Source: Corbicula japonica
Lineage: Eukaryota > Mollusca > Bivalvia > Venerida > Cyrenidae
Length of the DNA: 64,000 bases
NCBI GenBank assembly: GCA_038501625.1
Contig: JAZAYU010000034.1
Span: 682,001-746,000, forward strand
Reading direction: 5' to 3'
Shown here: positions 34,797 through 47,000 of the stretch, piece after piece
Position numbering within the stretch: the stretch's first letter is position 1
How the letters are laid out: each line of letters begins with the position of its first letter
Program-made: the position numbers and the translations under genes
Notes under the pieces: model-generated
Database searches by the model: none
Told to the model about the DNA's origin: nothing
What the model saw: the letters and a program-made list of their open reading frames with translations, nothing else

Positions 34797-37700
34797 GTTG
34801 CGATGATGGTGATGGTGGTTTTTTCTCATATTCTTTATAATTATATTCTTCGAAGAATTTTATAAATGAATTTTGCCGATTTTGTTAGAAATGGTTAAAG
34901 AACTTGTTTTAAAATGACTTTTGTCTATTTTTATTTTTCATTTTTTAACTTTCTGTTAAAGCTGTTAAGACCTGTTTTTGACAATATTAGAATGAACATG
35001 CAATTAAAATAGATAAAGGCAGGTGTAACATTGAGCCCCTTGCTTAGTTTATGACACGCGGTTATTTTATGGTTGTGCCAGAGGCACTGAGGCAGCATGT
35101 CACTGACCACGTCCTCGTTATCTCTTATTCTCGTAATAAACAGGAAATGTGCGACTGCAGTAGAATAAATATTATGTTCGTTGCACAACTGTTAAATTAG
35201 GTTTAATTCATTTATGTTTTTTGCAATTTCATAGAAATCCGGCAATTTTGACTATAAATCCTGAGATTTCGGATAAAATCCGGTAATTTGGCAGGCCTGT
35301 GAAACTTCGAAACTGTGATTGGTTGGTTTGCACAATATTAAATAATCATACCACAAGAAAAGCCTAAGCCAGTTAACTTTCATCAGTCATTTTAAGAGCT
35401 TTATGTTTGACAAAAATACATTTTCTTTCATAAAATCTTAATTATTCTTTCCTTTTCCACATATAAAACATTCGGAAAGTCCTGTTATTTTCAGAAGATC
35501 AATGAATAGGCTGTTGGGCGATTTTCCTAAAAAAGGGTCGTGAAAATTAAAATACAGGATAATCCGCTTAAATTGCCCGATATCCGACATTTCAAAGTGC
35601 GTGATTAGATTCTCTTCATACATGTTTTGATTCCACTTCACAATAAGGAAAGTTCAAACTCCTTGACCATTTTCTTCGCTATTTTTGTTTGCAAACCATA
35701 TAATGAGGAAGTGCAATATTTTCCGCCTTTCGTTCACGCCTTCCTTGCAAGCGATACTTGATCTTTTACATCCTTTTAAAAATATTTGTAGTAAACATCA
35801 AATTAATAACGAACAGATCAATTTGTTTTACGGACTTTGTGCCAAGTTCTTGCCTTTTTACCAAGTTCTTGCCTTTGTACCAAGTTCTTGCCTGTACACA
35901 CCTTCCATATGTTCTAAGTTCAGTAGTACAATGCAGTTCTTTCTCCGTGGTTATGTATCTTTTAATATGTTGTCAAAATGTGTAACAAAATCTCCATCAA
36001 GTTATGAGAAAATATTAGATTACTGTAAGATCTTTCCAAATATAGTAACAACTAAAATGTCTAAAAATATGACCGAGGGTACCTTTTCCCGTGACGCGCC
36101 CCATTAATCATCTCTGATTTAGGTTATTTCTGGCACATCACTGATTTTCACTGGGACTTTTCCTACTGGAGTGGCCAGCTCTCGTGCAATGGGATGAACA
36201 TCAGCGAGCCTGGTGTGTTTGGGAATCAGTGGTGCGATGCGCCTTGGAGACTTGTAGAAGAATCCATTAAAGGAATAAAGAAGCTAAAATCAGATGTAGA
36301 TTTCATCCTCTGGACGGGGTAAGGTGTCAGTTTTCTAAATGCGTTAACCTTAACTTTTACTATGGGCCTAAAGTCTAGTTTTAACACATTAGTTTTAATT
36401 GATGAACGAGTCGAATATACCTTAATATAACCACGCTCATTATTTGGATGAAATATAATGTATTACATTACAATTAAGGAAGAAACAGACGCGTTTGTAA
36501 CAAAGACATGTTCTACCAATATTGACAATAAAACATCTTATTTTGTTCAATTCCGCGTTTGAGATTTATATAATCTTATATGTTTCTTAAGTGACACAGT
36601 TCCACATGTAGCCTCAAGCAATCTCAGTACAGACATCAATACCGAACTTGTGGGAAACGTCACACAGCTTTTAAAATCTGAATTTCCTAGCAAAAACATA
36701 TACGCCACATTTGGAAACCATGATTACTATCCGAGTGGTCTTTTCCCTCCGCACGGCAATAAAATATACAATGCGTCATACCTGATTTGGAAGGAATGGA
36801 TAAATGAAGCAAGTCAAGAAGAAGCTTTTCTGAAAGGTATACAGTACATTTGTTTATTCCTGATATACTTACTTCACCTTTTTATAATAACAGTAGTTGT
36901 GTATGTGCTGTGTGGCCGCCGTAAAACGTCTCCCCTTACTAACATTAAATACTGTTATCTTTTCATCCCTCAGGCCCTGCATTTGACATTCACTTTCCAC
37001 ACCCCCTCCCCACTCAGTGTCGGGAGGCTGTTTTTTTCTGAATATGGCAATTCCTGATATGCATATTTCACCCTTTTTTAATGTCAGAAATGATGTGCTT
37101 CACTTGTTACAATAGTTGTAATTATATTTGAATTCAGTTCCATAAATACGCAATGCAATGTGTTATTCTTCTGGATTTATATCCTGCTATTATGGTTCTT
37201 TAATTTTGAATTTTATTATTATTCAAGCGTTTGTATTAGTTTATAAATAATTCATCTTTTCGATCCTGAAAAAAAGGCTTTGCAATTTGAATTTCAAATA
37301 TATACAACAGGCTTCTCTTGCAGGTGGATACTACACGGTTCTTGCACAGCCCAAGATTCGTATTGTGGCCTTGAATTCAAACATGTATTACACTAAAGAT
37401 ACTGTAACGTCAATCCTAGAAGACCCAGCAGATCAGTTCAAGTGGATGGAGTCTGTGCTGAAACTATCAAGAGAAAAAAAAGAAAAGGTTTTTATTTACG
37501 TACTAATAGTGATAAAAAATAAAGGCTAGAAATATATTCAAATTTTCAATTGAAGTGTTTCAATTAAATATTCAATTAAAGTCTAAGACCTAATTTGATG
37601 TCTCGTGTTATGGAGTAAATTAGTTATGAATGTCTTATGATTTTATGCATCTGTCCTGCATTTGTGATCTTGCTGATTTTCTAGGTATTTCCAGTTTCTC

Positions 37701-39077
37701 TTGTCTCAGATAGGTCACTAACGTTAAAAATGTTTAGGATAAAGTGTTTACCTGCTTGTACTTGTAACACTGCAGGGTGGCAGAATAGGTTGTAGTAAGT
37801 TCATTCGCCGATGTAACTTTTAAAATGGCTGTTGTTCGATATTTTCAATGCAAAAGTGATGTTGTTACACCGTAGAAACTGTGTTTAGTTCCCAACCTTT
37901 GACGCTAGCCTCTACAAAGCATGAACCTTTATTGTTTGTGATGTCTGTTATTAATTGGATATTTAATGAACTTGTCATCTTGTTAACCGTTTGCATTGGC
38001 TCTCTGAGTCGTGTGTGTCTTTTTTAATTCGACTTATTCTGATAAGCGTATTTGGCTTTCTATAGGTTATTTTAACTGGTCACGTCCCACCGGGGTACAC
38101 GACGCCCCGTGGTGTGCTATGGATGACGAAAACATTTAACCAAAGATTCATTGATATTATCAGCAGTTACGCCGATGTTATTGTCGCAATGCACTTTGGA
38201 CATGAACACCATGATAGTTTTCGTCTGTTTTATAACTCAACTGGTATATTGTTTTATACTTTTGCACACGTAACTACTGCACTTATGACTTATGGGTTCA
38301 TAATGATACAGTGTAAAAAACGATAACTTCCTCGTTTAATTTTATTATTATACATATCTCATTTCTATTTACCTTGTTTAATTTTACCTGTAACTAGTTT
38401 AAAGTCCAAGGAAAGAGTAAACGTACATTTGATTTTATCCAAATATGTGCCTTGTATGCTTGTATCTTTTCTTAATACCATTCTAATACGCTTCAATTTA
38501 AGATTATTCCTACCGGATCAGTTTTGATATTATAGAATGTCATTTTATAGGCTCTCCTGTAGTGAGTTTGTTCGTGGCCCCTTCAGTGACGCCATGGAGA
38601 TATCAACTTGCTAACGGCGAGGTGGAGCCAGCCCACAACCCTGGGGTAAGGCTGGTCTCGTACGACAGACAAACTGGAAAACAACTCGACTTGTCACAGT
38701 ATTACGTTGACCTTAATGCTGCCAACATAGCTGAAACATTGACCTGGGTTTTTGGCTACAATGCAACATCATTGTACGGAATTCCAGATATTAGTCCAAA
38801 ATCTATGGACCAAGTCGTGGTGAAAATGACGTCATCAAATGATGTTAACTTCAAAGCGTACATGAACTGGTACAATACAAATGCGAGCACATCAAACGAA
38901 TGGCCTTGTGACGAATCTTGTTATAAGTCTGTCATGTGTGGCTTCAGATATCTCAAAGAAGAACCCTTCCAGCAATGCTTGAGTGCAGTCAATGGCAGCT
39001 CTAGTGTGTATATATTCTGTTCCAGCTCCTTGCTGCTATTAATAGCTCTAATATTATTTTGCGAACAATACATGTAA
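34121..39077 (+). CDS. Acid sphingomyelinase-like phosphodiesterase (SMPDL3 type), six exons
   Basis: Exons: 34121-34208, 36123-36318, 36592-36836, 37324-37487, 38066-38243, 38551-39077; all phases agree, giving about 465 residues, close to the usual 450. Exon 1 encodes a signal peptide (hydrophobic VFGVGICSSLLVSLATA). Metal-binding calcineurin-like phosphoesterase motifs follow: ITDFHWD (exon 2), WTGDT across the exon 2/3 junction, FGNHDYYP (exon 3), LTGHVPPG and FGHEHHD (exon 5). Exon 6 has the Cys-rich C-terminal region (WPCDESCYKSVMCGF) and ends in NGSSS plus the hydrophobic tail LLLLIALILF, which fits a GPI-anchor signal as in SMPDL3B. These secreted or surface enzymes hydrolyse nucleotide and phospholipid-like phosphodiesters. 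All catalytic motifs look intact. The donor after exon 4 (AAG|GTTTTT) is weak. ATG at 34127 is an alternative start. Confidence 0.88.
34664..34812 (+). repeat. (ATG)n trinucleotide microsatellite
   Basis: About 150 bases of nearly pure GAT/ATG repeats in intron 1 of the phosphodiesterase gene. Poly-Met and poly-His frames here are artefacts of the repeat. Confidence 0.9.
35849..35898 (+). repeat. Three-copy 18-19 base tandem repeat
   Basis: CCAAGTTCTTGCC occurs three times at 18-19 base spacing in intron 1 of the phosphodiesterase gene. Confidence 0.6.
36870..37076 (-). repeat. Naiad-derived fragment with 5-prime UTR joined to 3-prime end
   Basis: Inside intron 3 of the phosphodiesterase gene, in the gene's own orientation. 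It begins with the element's 3-prime end word TTCACCTTTTTATAAT, runs through the 5-prime UTR-like region (TGTGTATGTGCTGTGTGGCC to CCCCTCCCCACTCA), then jumps to the 3-prime terminal 60 bases ending CATATTTCACC. Everything coding is missing. The element's coding sense here is the plus strand; the strand is given relative to the plus-strand 3-prime fragments elsewhere. Confidence 0.6.
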
Positions 39078-39812
39078 AACAACTTAGTCTCCTCGATTTG
39101 AATTCTTCTACATATTGCAAGGCTTTTGCAAAGAAAAACAGTTCTTGATAAATGGTGCTTTTATGTAATCATAGCTGTTCACACAATAGCTATATTTCAC
39201 GGTGCCTATCCATATCGGCTGTTTCTTTGCGAAATTCGCTATATCGGCTGTTTTTTTTGCTTAGGAAACAGTTATTCTTTGCTAATAACAATGGATGGAG
39301 AGCATATGTCGAAGATTCCAGATGCAAATGTTACAGATATAAGGTATATTGAACAAAAAAGGTTGTGCACGGAACATTAGAATGTCTAAACTATGCATTG
39401 TAGTGTTTACTTTGTAAATATCGGCGATTGTGGCCGAAATCTCGATGAAACTAGTTGACGATACACAGACGTAGAGCACAGATCCAGCTTTTCTGCAGTC
39501 TATAGCGAGTGTTTGCTTTGATATCTAACGTATCAAGCGATATATTATATTCATTTCTTCAATATTCCTCCAAAAATACTTACAAATAGGCAGAAATATT
39601 AATAGATTTCTCCAAAACCCTTTACTTTCGGTTTAATTGGGGCACCGGCGGCCTCTCTGCTCACCAGTTTTTGATGAACAGGCTGACTCTGCATTGCGCA
39701 CAGGTAGGCTTAACGATAATGACTACTTAGGCACCTGTTTACTCACTGTATTATGGAAAATTTAGAATTTTGTCACTGCGTTCTCCTTGTTAGAATGTAA
39801 ATTAACGTTACA

Positions 39813-40590
39813 TGAGCAGGGGACTTCGAAATTGAACGAGAAATCTTGAGGTTTATCGGGCGTCCAACCTCTGTAGTGGCTTGAGCGATTTCGCTGGTTA
39901 TCGAATATGGCCGAGATACTGTGAACACAAACATTTTTCTTAAGTTTCATGAAGACCGGTCAACAACTGTGTAAGTTATTGAGCGGACATCGCTGTGGAC
40001 GCCGCCCAGAGGTTGGACGCCCGCTCGCCTGGTCGCCATGGGTGTTCCCATAATACGACCTATTTTCGACGGGCGTATAAAAAGTGATTTTAAAGAAAAT
40101 TGTTCAGATAATATTATAATTAATTATTGTAAGGCTGTACAACCAAATGATCATTTTATAGAAAAGGTTCAATGAAACTTATTACTAGGGAGAAATATGA
40201 ATGGACGGACGGATGGACGTTCAGGTGGATAAAAGGACGAATGAACGGAGAGAGGGGAAAGGGATGAGAGAAAGAACCGACCGACGGACGATCGGTTGAT
40301 GGAAAACGGACGATGAACGAACGGACGAACGAATGAACCGGCGAATAAACCAATAAATGGGCAAGTGGAGTTCTGTGCTAAAACTGCAATATAGAATGTA
40401 CATAGGCTGTACATATCAAAAAGTGTTTTAACCTTGTTAAAGTTTTGTAAAGCTTTATTTTTGTTAAATATATCTATTAGCATTTTCATAAACAGTTAGC
40501 AATGTATGCATTAACCTTACACATAAAGGATACTAACACAGTTGCGATAAACCTTAAGGTTTCTCGTTCAACTTCGAAGTCCCCTGCTCA
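39813..40590. mobile_element. Inverted-repeat element with ACGG tract
   Basis: The left arm TGAGCAGGGGACTTCGAA plus TTGAACGAGAAA, and the right arm TTTCTCGTTCAA plus TTCGAAGTCCCCTGCTCA, extend as an inverted repeat of about 45 bases with few mismatches. A degenerate ACGGACGG/ACGAACGG tract lies at 40203-40335. It is non-coding and comparable to the pearl-like elements but without tandem cores. Confidence 0.6.
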
Positions 40591-40907
40591 CATAAAAATT
40601 TATTTAAACTTTTTTTTGTATGAAGTCGAACAATTAAGGCAACATATTTTGATCACCACATTTTAAACAAGTCTATGAAGCAAGCATGTTTCACCAAGCA
40701 AATGAGCTTCGTCGTACATTGGAATATTTTTGGCATTTCTTTAGATGTTGCATTTTGAGGAAATAAATCACAATTTTGTTGCATTATCTGTATAAAATTT
40801 GTACATATAAATTGCTTGTTTATCTTAATAAAATACAAAAGGAATGCCTGTCATGACGTAATTGCAAGCAAGTATGTTTTTCTAAAAAACATTTGCAATT
40901 TGCAATT

Positions 40908-41206
40908 ATCAGAAATAGCCACATCCAGAAAACACATTCTCGCCACACAACCAAAACGTAGAGAGGAAAAGAGAACCTGGGTTTATAAATGATCTTTTTC
41001 AAATAAGACACCACAAACAACAAACGAGAGAACCCAATAGGTTACCGCCTTTGAATGGTAAGTGGACAACCACTTCGGGTTTAAACCAGGTTCGAGGGTA
41101 TACCGACAGCACACTTGTCCCAACAGTTTTTCATATGAACAAACAAGTTTTGTGAATAAAAACCAACCCTACCAATGAACTCGACAATGTTGCATCCAAA
41201 AGTACA
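40908..41206 (+). repeat. Diverged Naiad 3-prime-UTR fragment
   Basis: Follows the element's 3-prime UTR in order (GAAATAGCCACATCCAGAAA, GACACCACAAACAA, GGTTACCGCCTTTGAA, TTTAAACCAGGTTC, CAATGTTGCATCCAAAAG) with many differences. It is older than the copy at 2983-8966. Confidence 0.7.
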
Positions 41207-41409
41207 AGTCAGTTTTATCATAACAGAATCTCCGTTAACATGCAACCTTCAATTTTGGTGTTTTGGTGAGAGGGGAAGGCTGAGAATGCACATTACTCGG
41301 ATGTCGCGGTATTACTGGTTTGGTTCATGCTTTTTGGGTCGGCCATTGGCCGATCCAGTTTAAGCAGTTTTCGACAATCGTTTTTGACTTACTATGAACC
41401 TAACAATTG

Positions 41410-41484
41410 TAGGGTTGCACGCAAGACTGTCGTAACTCCTTCTTTATTTTCAATGTAGTTACGACAGTCTTGCGTGCTACCCTA
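41410..41484. repeat. Near-perfect 28 bp hairpin
   Basis: TAGGGTTGCACGCAAG plus ACTGTCGTAACT (41410-41437) pairs with AGTTACGACAGT plus CTTGCGTGCTACCCTA (41457-41484), with one mismatch and a 19-base loop. The size is like a microRNA precursor, but it could equally be a miniature fold-back element. Confidence 0.55.
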
Positions 41485-41639
41485 TAATATATGCATGCTA
41501 CCCTAGAATATAGTTCTTAGTTTCAAAATGTAAGTCAATGCTACAGAGAGGTAAATTTTGTAATGCTGTGCAAAATGATAAAATTTATATTTGAAAAATA
41601 TGGAATCAATCAGTATTTGAAGAAATTTAACTCGTGGAA

Positions 41640-41748
41640 CGTCAGACAAGATTTTGAGTCATGAACGCGCATGAATACCAGAAGGCGGATCGCCATTTTG
41701 GATTCGACAACGGTGAAGACGAAAAATCCATCGTAATCAACTGTAAAG
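41640..41748 (+). promoter_or_regulatory. Possible untranslated first exon with YY1-like site
   Basis: A GC-richer segment with GATCGCCATTTTGGATTC, a YY1-like CGCCATTTT core often found just downstream of animal transcription starts, ends at the good donor TGTAAA|GTGAGT at 41749. No matching coding exon could be assigned, though a plus-strand coding start exists far downstream at 62914. Confidence 0.25.
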
Positions 41749-42044
41749 TGAGTATTTATCGAGTTATTTTCGTGATGCAATGTTTTTATAACACCTAGGT
41801 TACATTTGATTGTATATTGACAATAGCATTTCCCTTTATAAATAAAATTTTTCATGTGGAAAATGGAGGCTGATTGGTGGTTTACGAATGGTAACGTTAC
41901 AAACTCATTGTAAAACTTGAAGTTTTAGATTCGAAAGACTATACCGCAGTAAACATGATTTAGGCTCTTTAGGTTTTATTAAACGTTAGGCCTACGTCAC
42001 TTAATATTAATGCACTCTCCAAAATGAAAGTAGAAGTGGTAGTC

Positions 42045-43988
42045 TAACAAGAGCTGTCAGAGGAGACAGCATGCTCGACTATTCGAATCATTTGAAACAA
42101 ATGCAATTTGACCATTAATGGTTAATTATTGTTGATCGGGTATTTTTTTCAAACTGGGATATTTTGTGTTCTAAGTGATTGTATATGTATCTCATGCTAT
42201 AAATCATCTGTTTATTTCCTGAAATTGCCCACTTTTGGATCTAGAGACCTGTAAGCCTGTATATAGGCCTATATAGCTCTATAGGCATATAGGGCCAGCA
42301 AATGACCCCTAAACAAGTGTCTGTGAAGTGAATGGTAAGGGAAAAATTCATTTCAAATAACAGAAATAATTTCTTAATGTACCATAAATATTAAACTGAA
42401 AAGGGGAATAACTATGAAATATTTCTGAAGTTGTTAGAAAACTTGTTAGAAATTTTTTTATTAGAGATATTTACTTTTAGTCAATTATCAATCACTTCAG
42501 TAATGTTACAGAAAAGAACTGACCTAAAGGCATGGAAATGGTACACGACTCACCAGCTTGTCATGGTGAACATTTCTGGCAAGTTACTATATTCCTAATG
42601 TATTTAAAACCCTGACAAGAAAATTCTATTTTAGTAGCAGTGACCTTGGACCTACAGGCATGGGCATGGTACGGGACACACCAACTTGTCATGATGACCA
42701 TTTGTGTCAAGTTATTTTGAAATCACTCTATTCCTAACGAAGTTACAGCCCGGACAAGAGAATTCTATTTTTAGTAACAGTGACCTTGACCTACAGGCAT
42801 GGTCATGGTATGGGATACAACACCCTGTCATTGTGAACAATTGTGCCAAGTTATTTTGAAATCCGTCCATTTATAATGAAGTTACATCCCGGACAAGAAA
42901 ATTCTGTTTTAAGTAACAGTGACCTGGACCTTCAGGCTTGGGTATTGTGTGGACACACTGCCTTGTCATAGTGAACGTTTGTGCAAAGTTATTTTGAAAT
43001 CCCTCCATTCATAACAAAGTAACAGCACGGACAAGAGAATTCTATTTTTTGTAAGATTGACCTTGACCTTTGACCTACAGGCATGGGCATGGTACGCGAC
43101 ACACCACCCTGTCATAGTGAACATTTGTGTCAAGTTATTTCGAAATCCCTCCATTCAAAACAAAGTTACAGCCTGGACAAGAAAATTCTATTTTTAGTAA
43201 CAGTCACCTTGACCTTGGATCTACAGCCATGGGTATTGTGCGGACACACAGCCTTGTCTTTGTGAACATTTGTGTCAAGTTATATTGAAATCCCTCCATT
43301 CATAACAAAGTTACAGCCCGGACAAGAAAATTCTATTTTTTGTAACAGTGACCTTGACCTTCGACCTACAGGCATAGGTATTGTACGCGACACACCGCCT
43401 TGTCATGGTGAACATTTGTGCCAAGTTATTTTGAAATCCCTCCATTAATAATGAAGTTAAGGGCCAAGTGTATATTTTGCTTAACACAAAATGTAAGTGG
43501 AAAAGGGGCATAATTTGAAAAATATTGAAAGCAGGGTTATGGGTCTTGTTGGTTATGATGTAGATTTTGATGGTGAAAATATATTTCAAGTTTCAAGGCA
43601 ATATCTCAAGTAGTTTTGAAGTTATGGGCAAAATGCATATTTTGCTTAACACAAAATATAAGAAAAAAGGGGCATAACTTGAAATATATTGACAGCAGAG
43701 TTATGGGTCTTGTTGGTAATGATGTAGAATTTGATGGTGAATATATATTCCAAATTTCAAGTTGATATCTCCAGTAGTTTATAAGTTATGGACCAAAGTG
43801 CATATTTTCCTTAACGCAAAATTTAAGTGAAAAAGGGGCATAACTTAAAAAATATTTGTAGCAGAGTTATGGGTCTTGTTGGTAATGATGTAGAATTTGA
43901 TGGTGAATATATATTTCAAGTTTGAAGTTGATATCATAAGTAGTTTTTAAGTTATGGACCAAAGTGCATATTTTGTTTAACGGACGGA

Positions 43989-44021
<33 letters not shown>

Positions 44022-44070
44022 ACCGGGGTGAGTAGGATAGCTCCCCTATTCTTCGAATAGTCGAGCTAAA
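42045..44070. mobile_element. Pearl-like element with two internal tandem arrays
   Basis: The left end has a hairpin, GCTGTCAGAGGAGACAGC, then CTCGACTATTCGAA (42074-42087). The right end has TTCGAATAGTCGAG (44052-44065), a perfect 14 bp inverted repeat. Array one (about 42530-43450) repeats a unit with GACAAGAAAATTCTATTTTT, GACCTTGACCTACAGGCATG and AAATCCCTCCATTCATAAC. Array two (about 43450-43980) repeats AAGTTATGGACCAAAGTGCA, AAAAGGGGCATAACTTG and GTTATGGGTCTTGTTGG. A GCCGACGCCGACGCC tract follows. It carries no genes. Confidence 0.75.
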
Positions 44071-47000
44071 AATAGACCGTTGTAAACACAACGAGAAGCA
44101 ACCCTGATAAGCCTCCATTATACCAGATAAATATCTGGAATTTCAGTAAAATCCTATAGTCAGTGTAGTTTTTCTACCATAGCATCTTTATTATTTATGA
44201 CACATACATGTAGTTTATGTCTTTTAAAAGCTAATAAAATTATCTACAATTCTGTGTAAATCATTTTGGCATATAATTTATAAAAATAAACCATATGCCA
44301 AGTTAATTGCATCTGATTAGGATAAATTATCATAATCTGATCGCATCGACTTCCAGGCGCGTCGCGGGTAACACCTACCCGTTTATTTCGCAAATGCGGT
44401 AATTGTAAATCATTTAAACATTTATGGGACTGTGCTAATTGGATAGAGAAATGATTGACGTTTGCGTAGGTACTCGAAAAAATTTGCATAGGCCGCTCCC
44501 ACGCCGAGAAATAATCCCTCAAAGTTGACCCGATTGTTTACAAAAAGTACTCACTCGATTTTCATTTTTTGCACAGTTTTAAAAAATAGAAATCTTAAGC
44601 TTTATTTTGATATAAAAATCTTTGATCGGAAATAATTATAACACTACGAGTAGGACTAAGCATTGTCACTATTTATTGTGGAACCTTGTAGAGATGTAAG
44701 TAATCATTTTTTTCAACATTTTGCATTGAAATAAGTCGGATTTTGTATGATTAACCAATTACTTGTTTATCCAGATCTGAAATGAATGACATTTTCCCAT
44801 AACATAACCCATTCCCAAATCATAACCAGCTACATAGATGACACGGGGTTTTCTGAAGTAATATGAAAATCTAATGTTTTCAATAATTGCACCTTATATG
44901 AAGACCTTCTGAAATCCGCTATGAGAAGTTTTTACTACTTTCAATTTTGTCTTGCACTCCATTCCATGATGTCTCACAGGTCATCTAATCAGATCAGATA
45001 TATTCTCAAAATAACCCAGGGAAACCCAAAAGAAGAAAAAGAGTAGCACCTCAGGGATTCACTGAGCTTATACAGAAACAGGAACTTCACAATATTTATT
45101 TAATAGTTACTGTATCTCTTAAATGCATTTCAGGTGAATTTAACATCCTGGAAGAAAGAATGAAGTATTTCTTTGTTAATTTAATTATTCTTAAACAGGT
45201 TTAGATGATCTTTGGTTCACGTCAGACCCATATCAACCAAGTTTGACATAATACCCCATTTGAAGCGGTATAGAACTGTTTGACGTCACGTAATGAAGTT
45301 CAAGCGGACAACAAAAGTGAAGGTAGGAAAAAAAATGTTTGAGTTAAATCCAGAATGACTGTTTAGGAAATGTAATTACTGTAAACAGTATATTTTAGTT
45401 TCTTTGTAATGCTTGAGCTGCGATAACGCTGTGTCACATTGCAACTGCTAAATTCTTGTAACATGTTAGTGGTGGGGTACAAATCTGTTGCATTGGGAAA
45501 ATGTAATATTTTTTCAGATCTGGATATTTTCTGATGGAAATTCAGGTTCCTGTAATTTGATAAATAATCAGTGTTTATTTATATTGACATCAGGGTCTAC
45601 TAATTAAATAGACCCTGTTGACATGTAGCCAGGCTGGTTTAGGTGGGGCGACTACTACCCACAAGGTTCATGCTCTGGGCCCAAAAATACAGTATCAGTG
45701 GACATAAAGCAATTTGATGTTGTTTATTCTGTGTTCTGTTTCAAGAGTGCAACAGTAATTACTATGCTAATATGATATTGTAAATAAATCACTTCATTAA
45801 TTAGAAATTTTCTACAGAACAATTTTAATTATTACCACAAATATCTAATTCAAATAATGTTAATTCAGTATTGGACAGTTTGATTTTATAGAGCATAAAA
45901 TAAAGTTTAAAACTTTCCCAAAATCAGTTTTTGTACTGAATGGTAAAATAGATTACTGGTAGTTATTTGGAAAGGAACCCCCTTTGTGATTTTTTAGTGA
46001 CAACCCAATTTGACCAGTTTATAAGAGCAGTCAACACATTTTTGGCTTTTTGCAGTCTGACACTTTTTGGTTGAAGTGACATGCCTGGATCCATATTTTA
46101 TTTCTTTCAAAAGAAAGTTTTACTATTTAATACAAAGTCTCCCAATGATAAGATTTTGTCAAATTTATTGGTATTAACAGTATTTTGGAGCAAATAAAAG
46201 GTCATAATATTCAGTCTATCACATGATTTTTTCCAATGATGGATAGTAAAGAAACTGTTTATGTAAGGAAACACATAATAACTTCTCTGGCAGTGATGCA
46301 ACAATATGGATATTTAATCCAGTTAATCAATATAACTTTATAAATTATTCTTGAATGGCTGTTGGAACAGGCATATTAACTACAAAACAAATGACAGCAC
46401 ACTTTTTCACAGCAACTAGCAAGTTAAACATCGAGCATTCTTGTTGATGTCTCAAGGAAAAACATTTTGCACAGTCCAAAAGATTGTGCGTGACTTTTTG
46501 TAGACACACCTCAGACTGAATGAATTCCAATGCAGAATAGAAACAATCTGAAGAAAGACCATTATAGCAAAGTACAAAATGAGAGTAAATTAATATTGTT
46601 GTGATCACTCACTTAAAAAATAAAATCAGTTATTATAAAGAATATTTGTAATTTGAGCAAAAATCAAAATAATTGTTATAATTTTGTGTTTGTTAAATAT
46701 ATATTTCAGTGATATTAATCAAATGAAAGAAATGTGACATCTCTGGTTCAAAAAGCATGAAATTGGAAGAGCAGAGGAAGAAGGCTAATGGTATATTAAA
46801 TTTTATAAATTGACAATTAACAGGGCTCTCACCAGACTTGCAAATCAGGGAGAAGTTTTGTCATAATTTACTTAATTATGGTGAAGTTTGCAGTCAACAG
46901 CATTCTTTCCCTATATATTAAATACAAAATGACTACTCCCAAAGCTCAACAAAGAGAGAAGTCTGGTCACTTTTGATGAGACTACTTCCGTCAAGTCTCT

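Noticed and set aside
34572..34865. Poly-His and poly-Met open frames
   Set aside because: They are translations of an (ATG)n microsatellite inside an intron.
45590..45617. Terminator-like hairpin CAGGGTCTA...TAGACCCTG
   Set aside because: Intrinsic terminators are not expected in animal nuclear DNA; there is no neighbouring gene.
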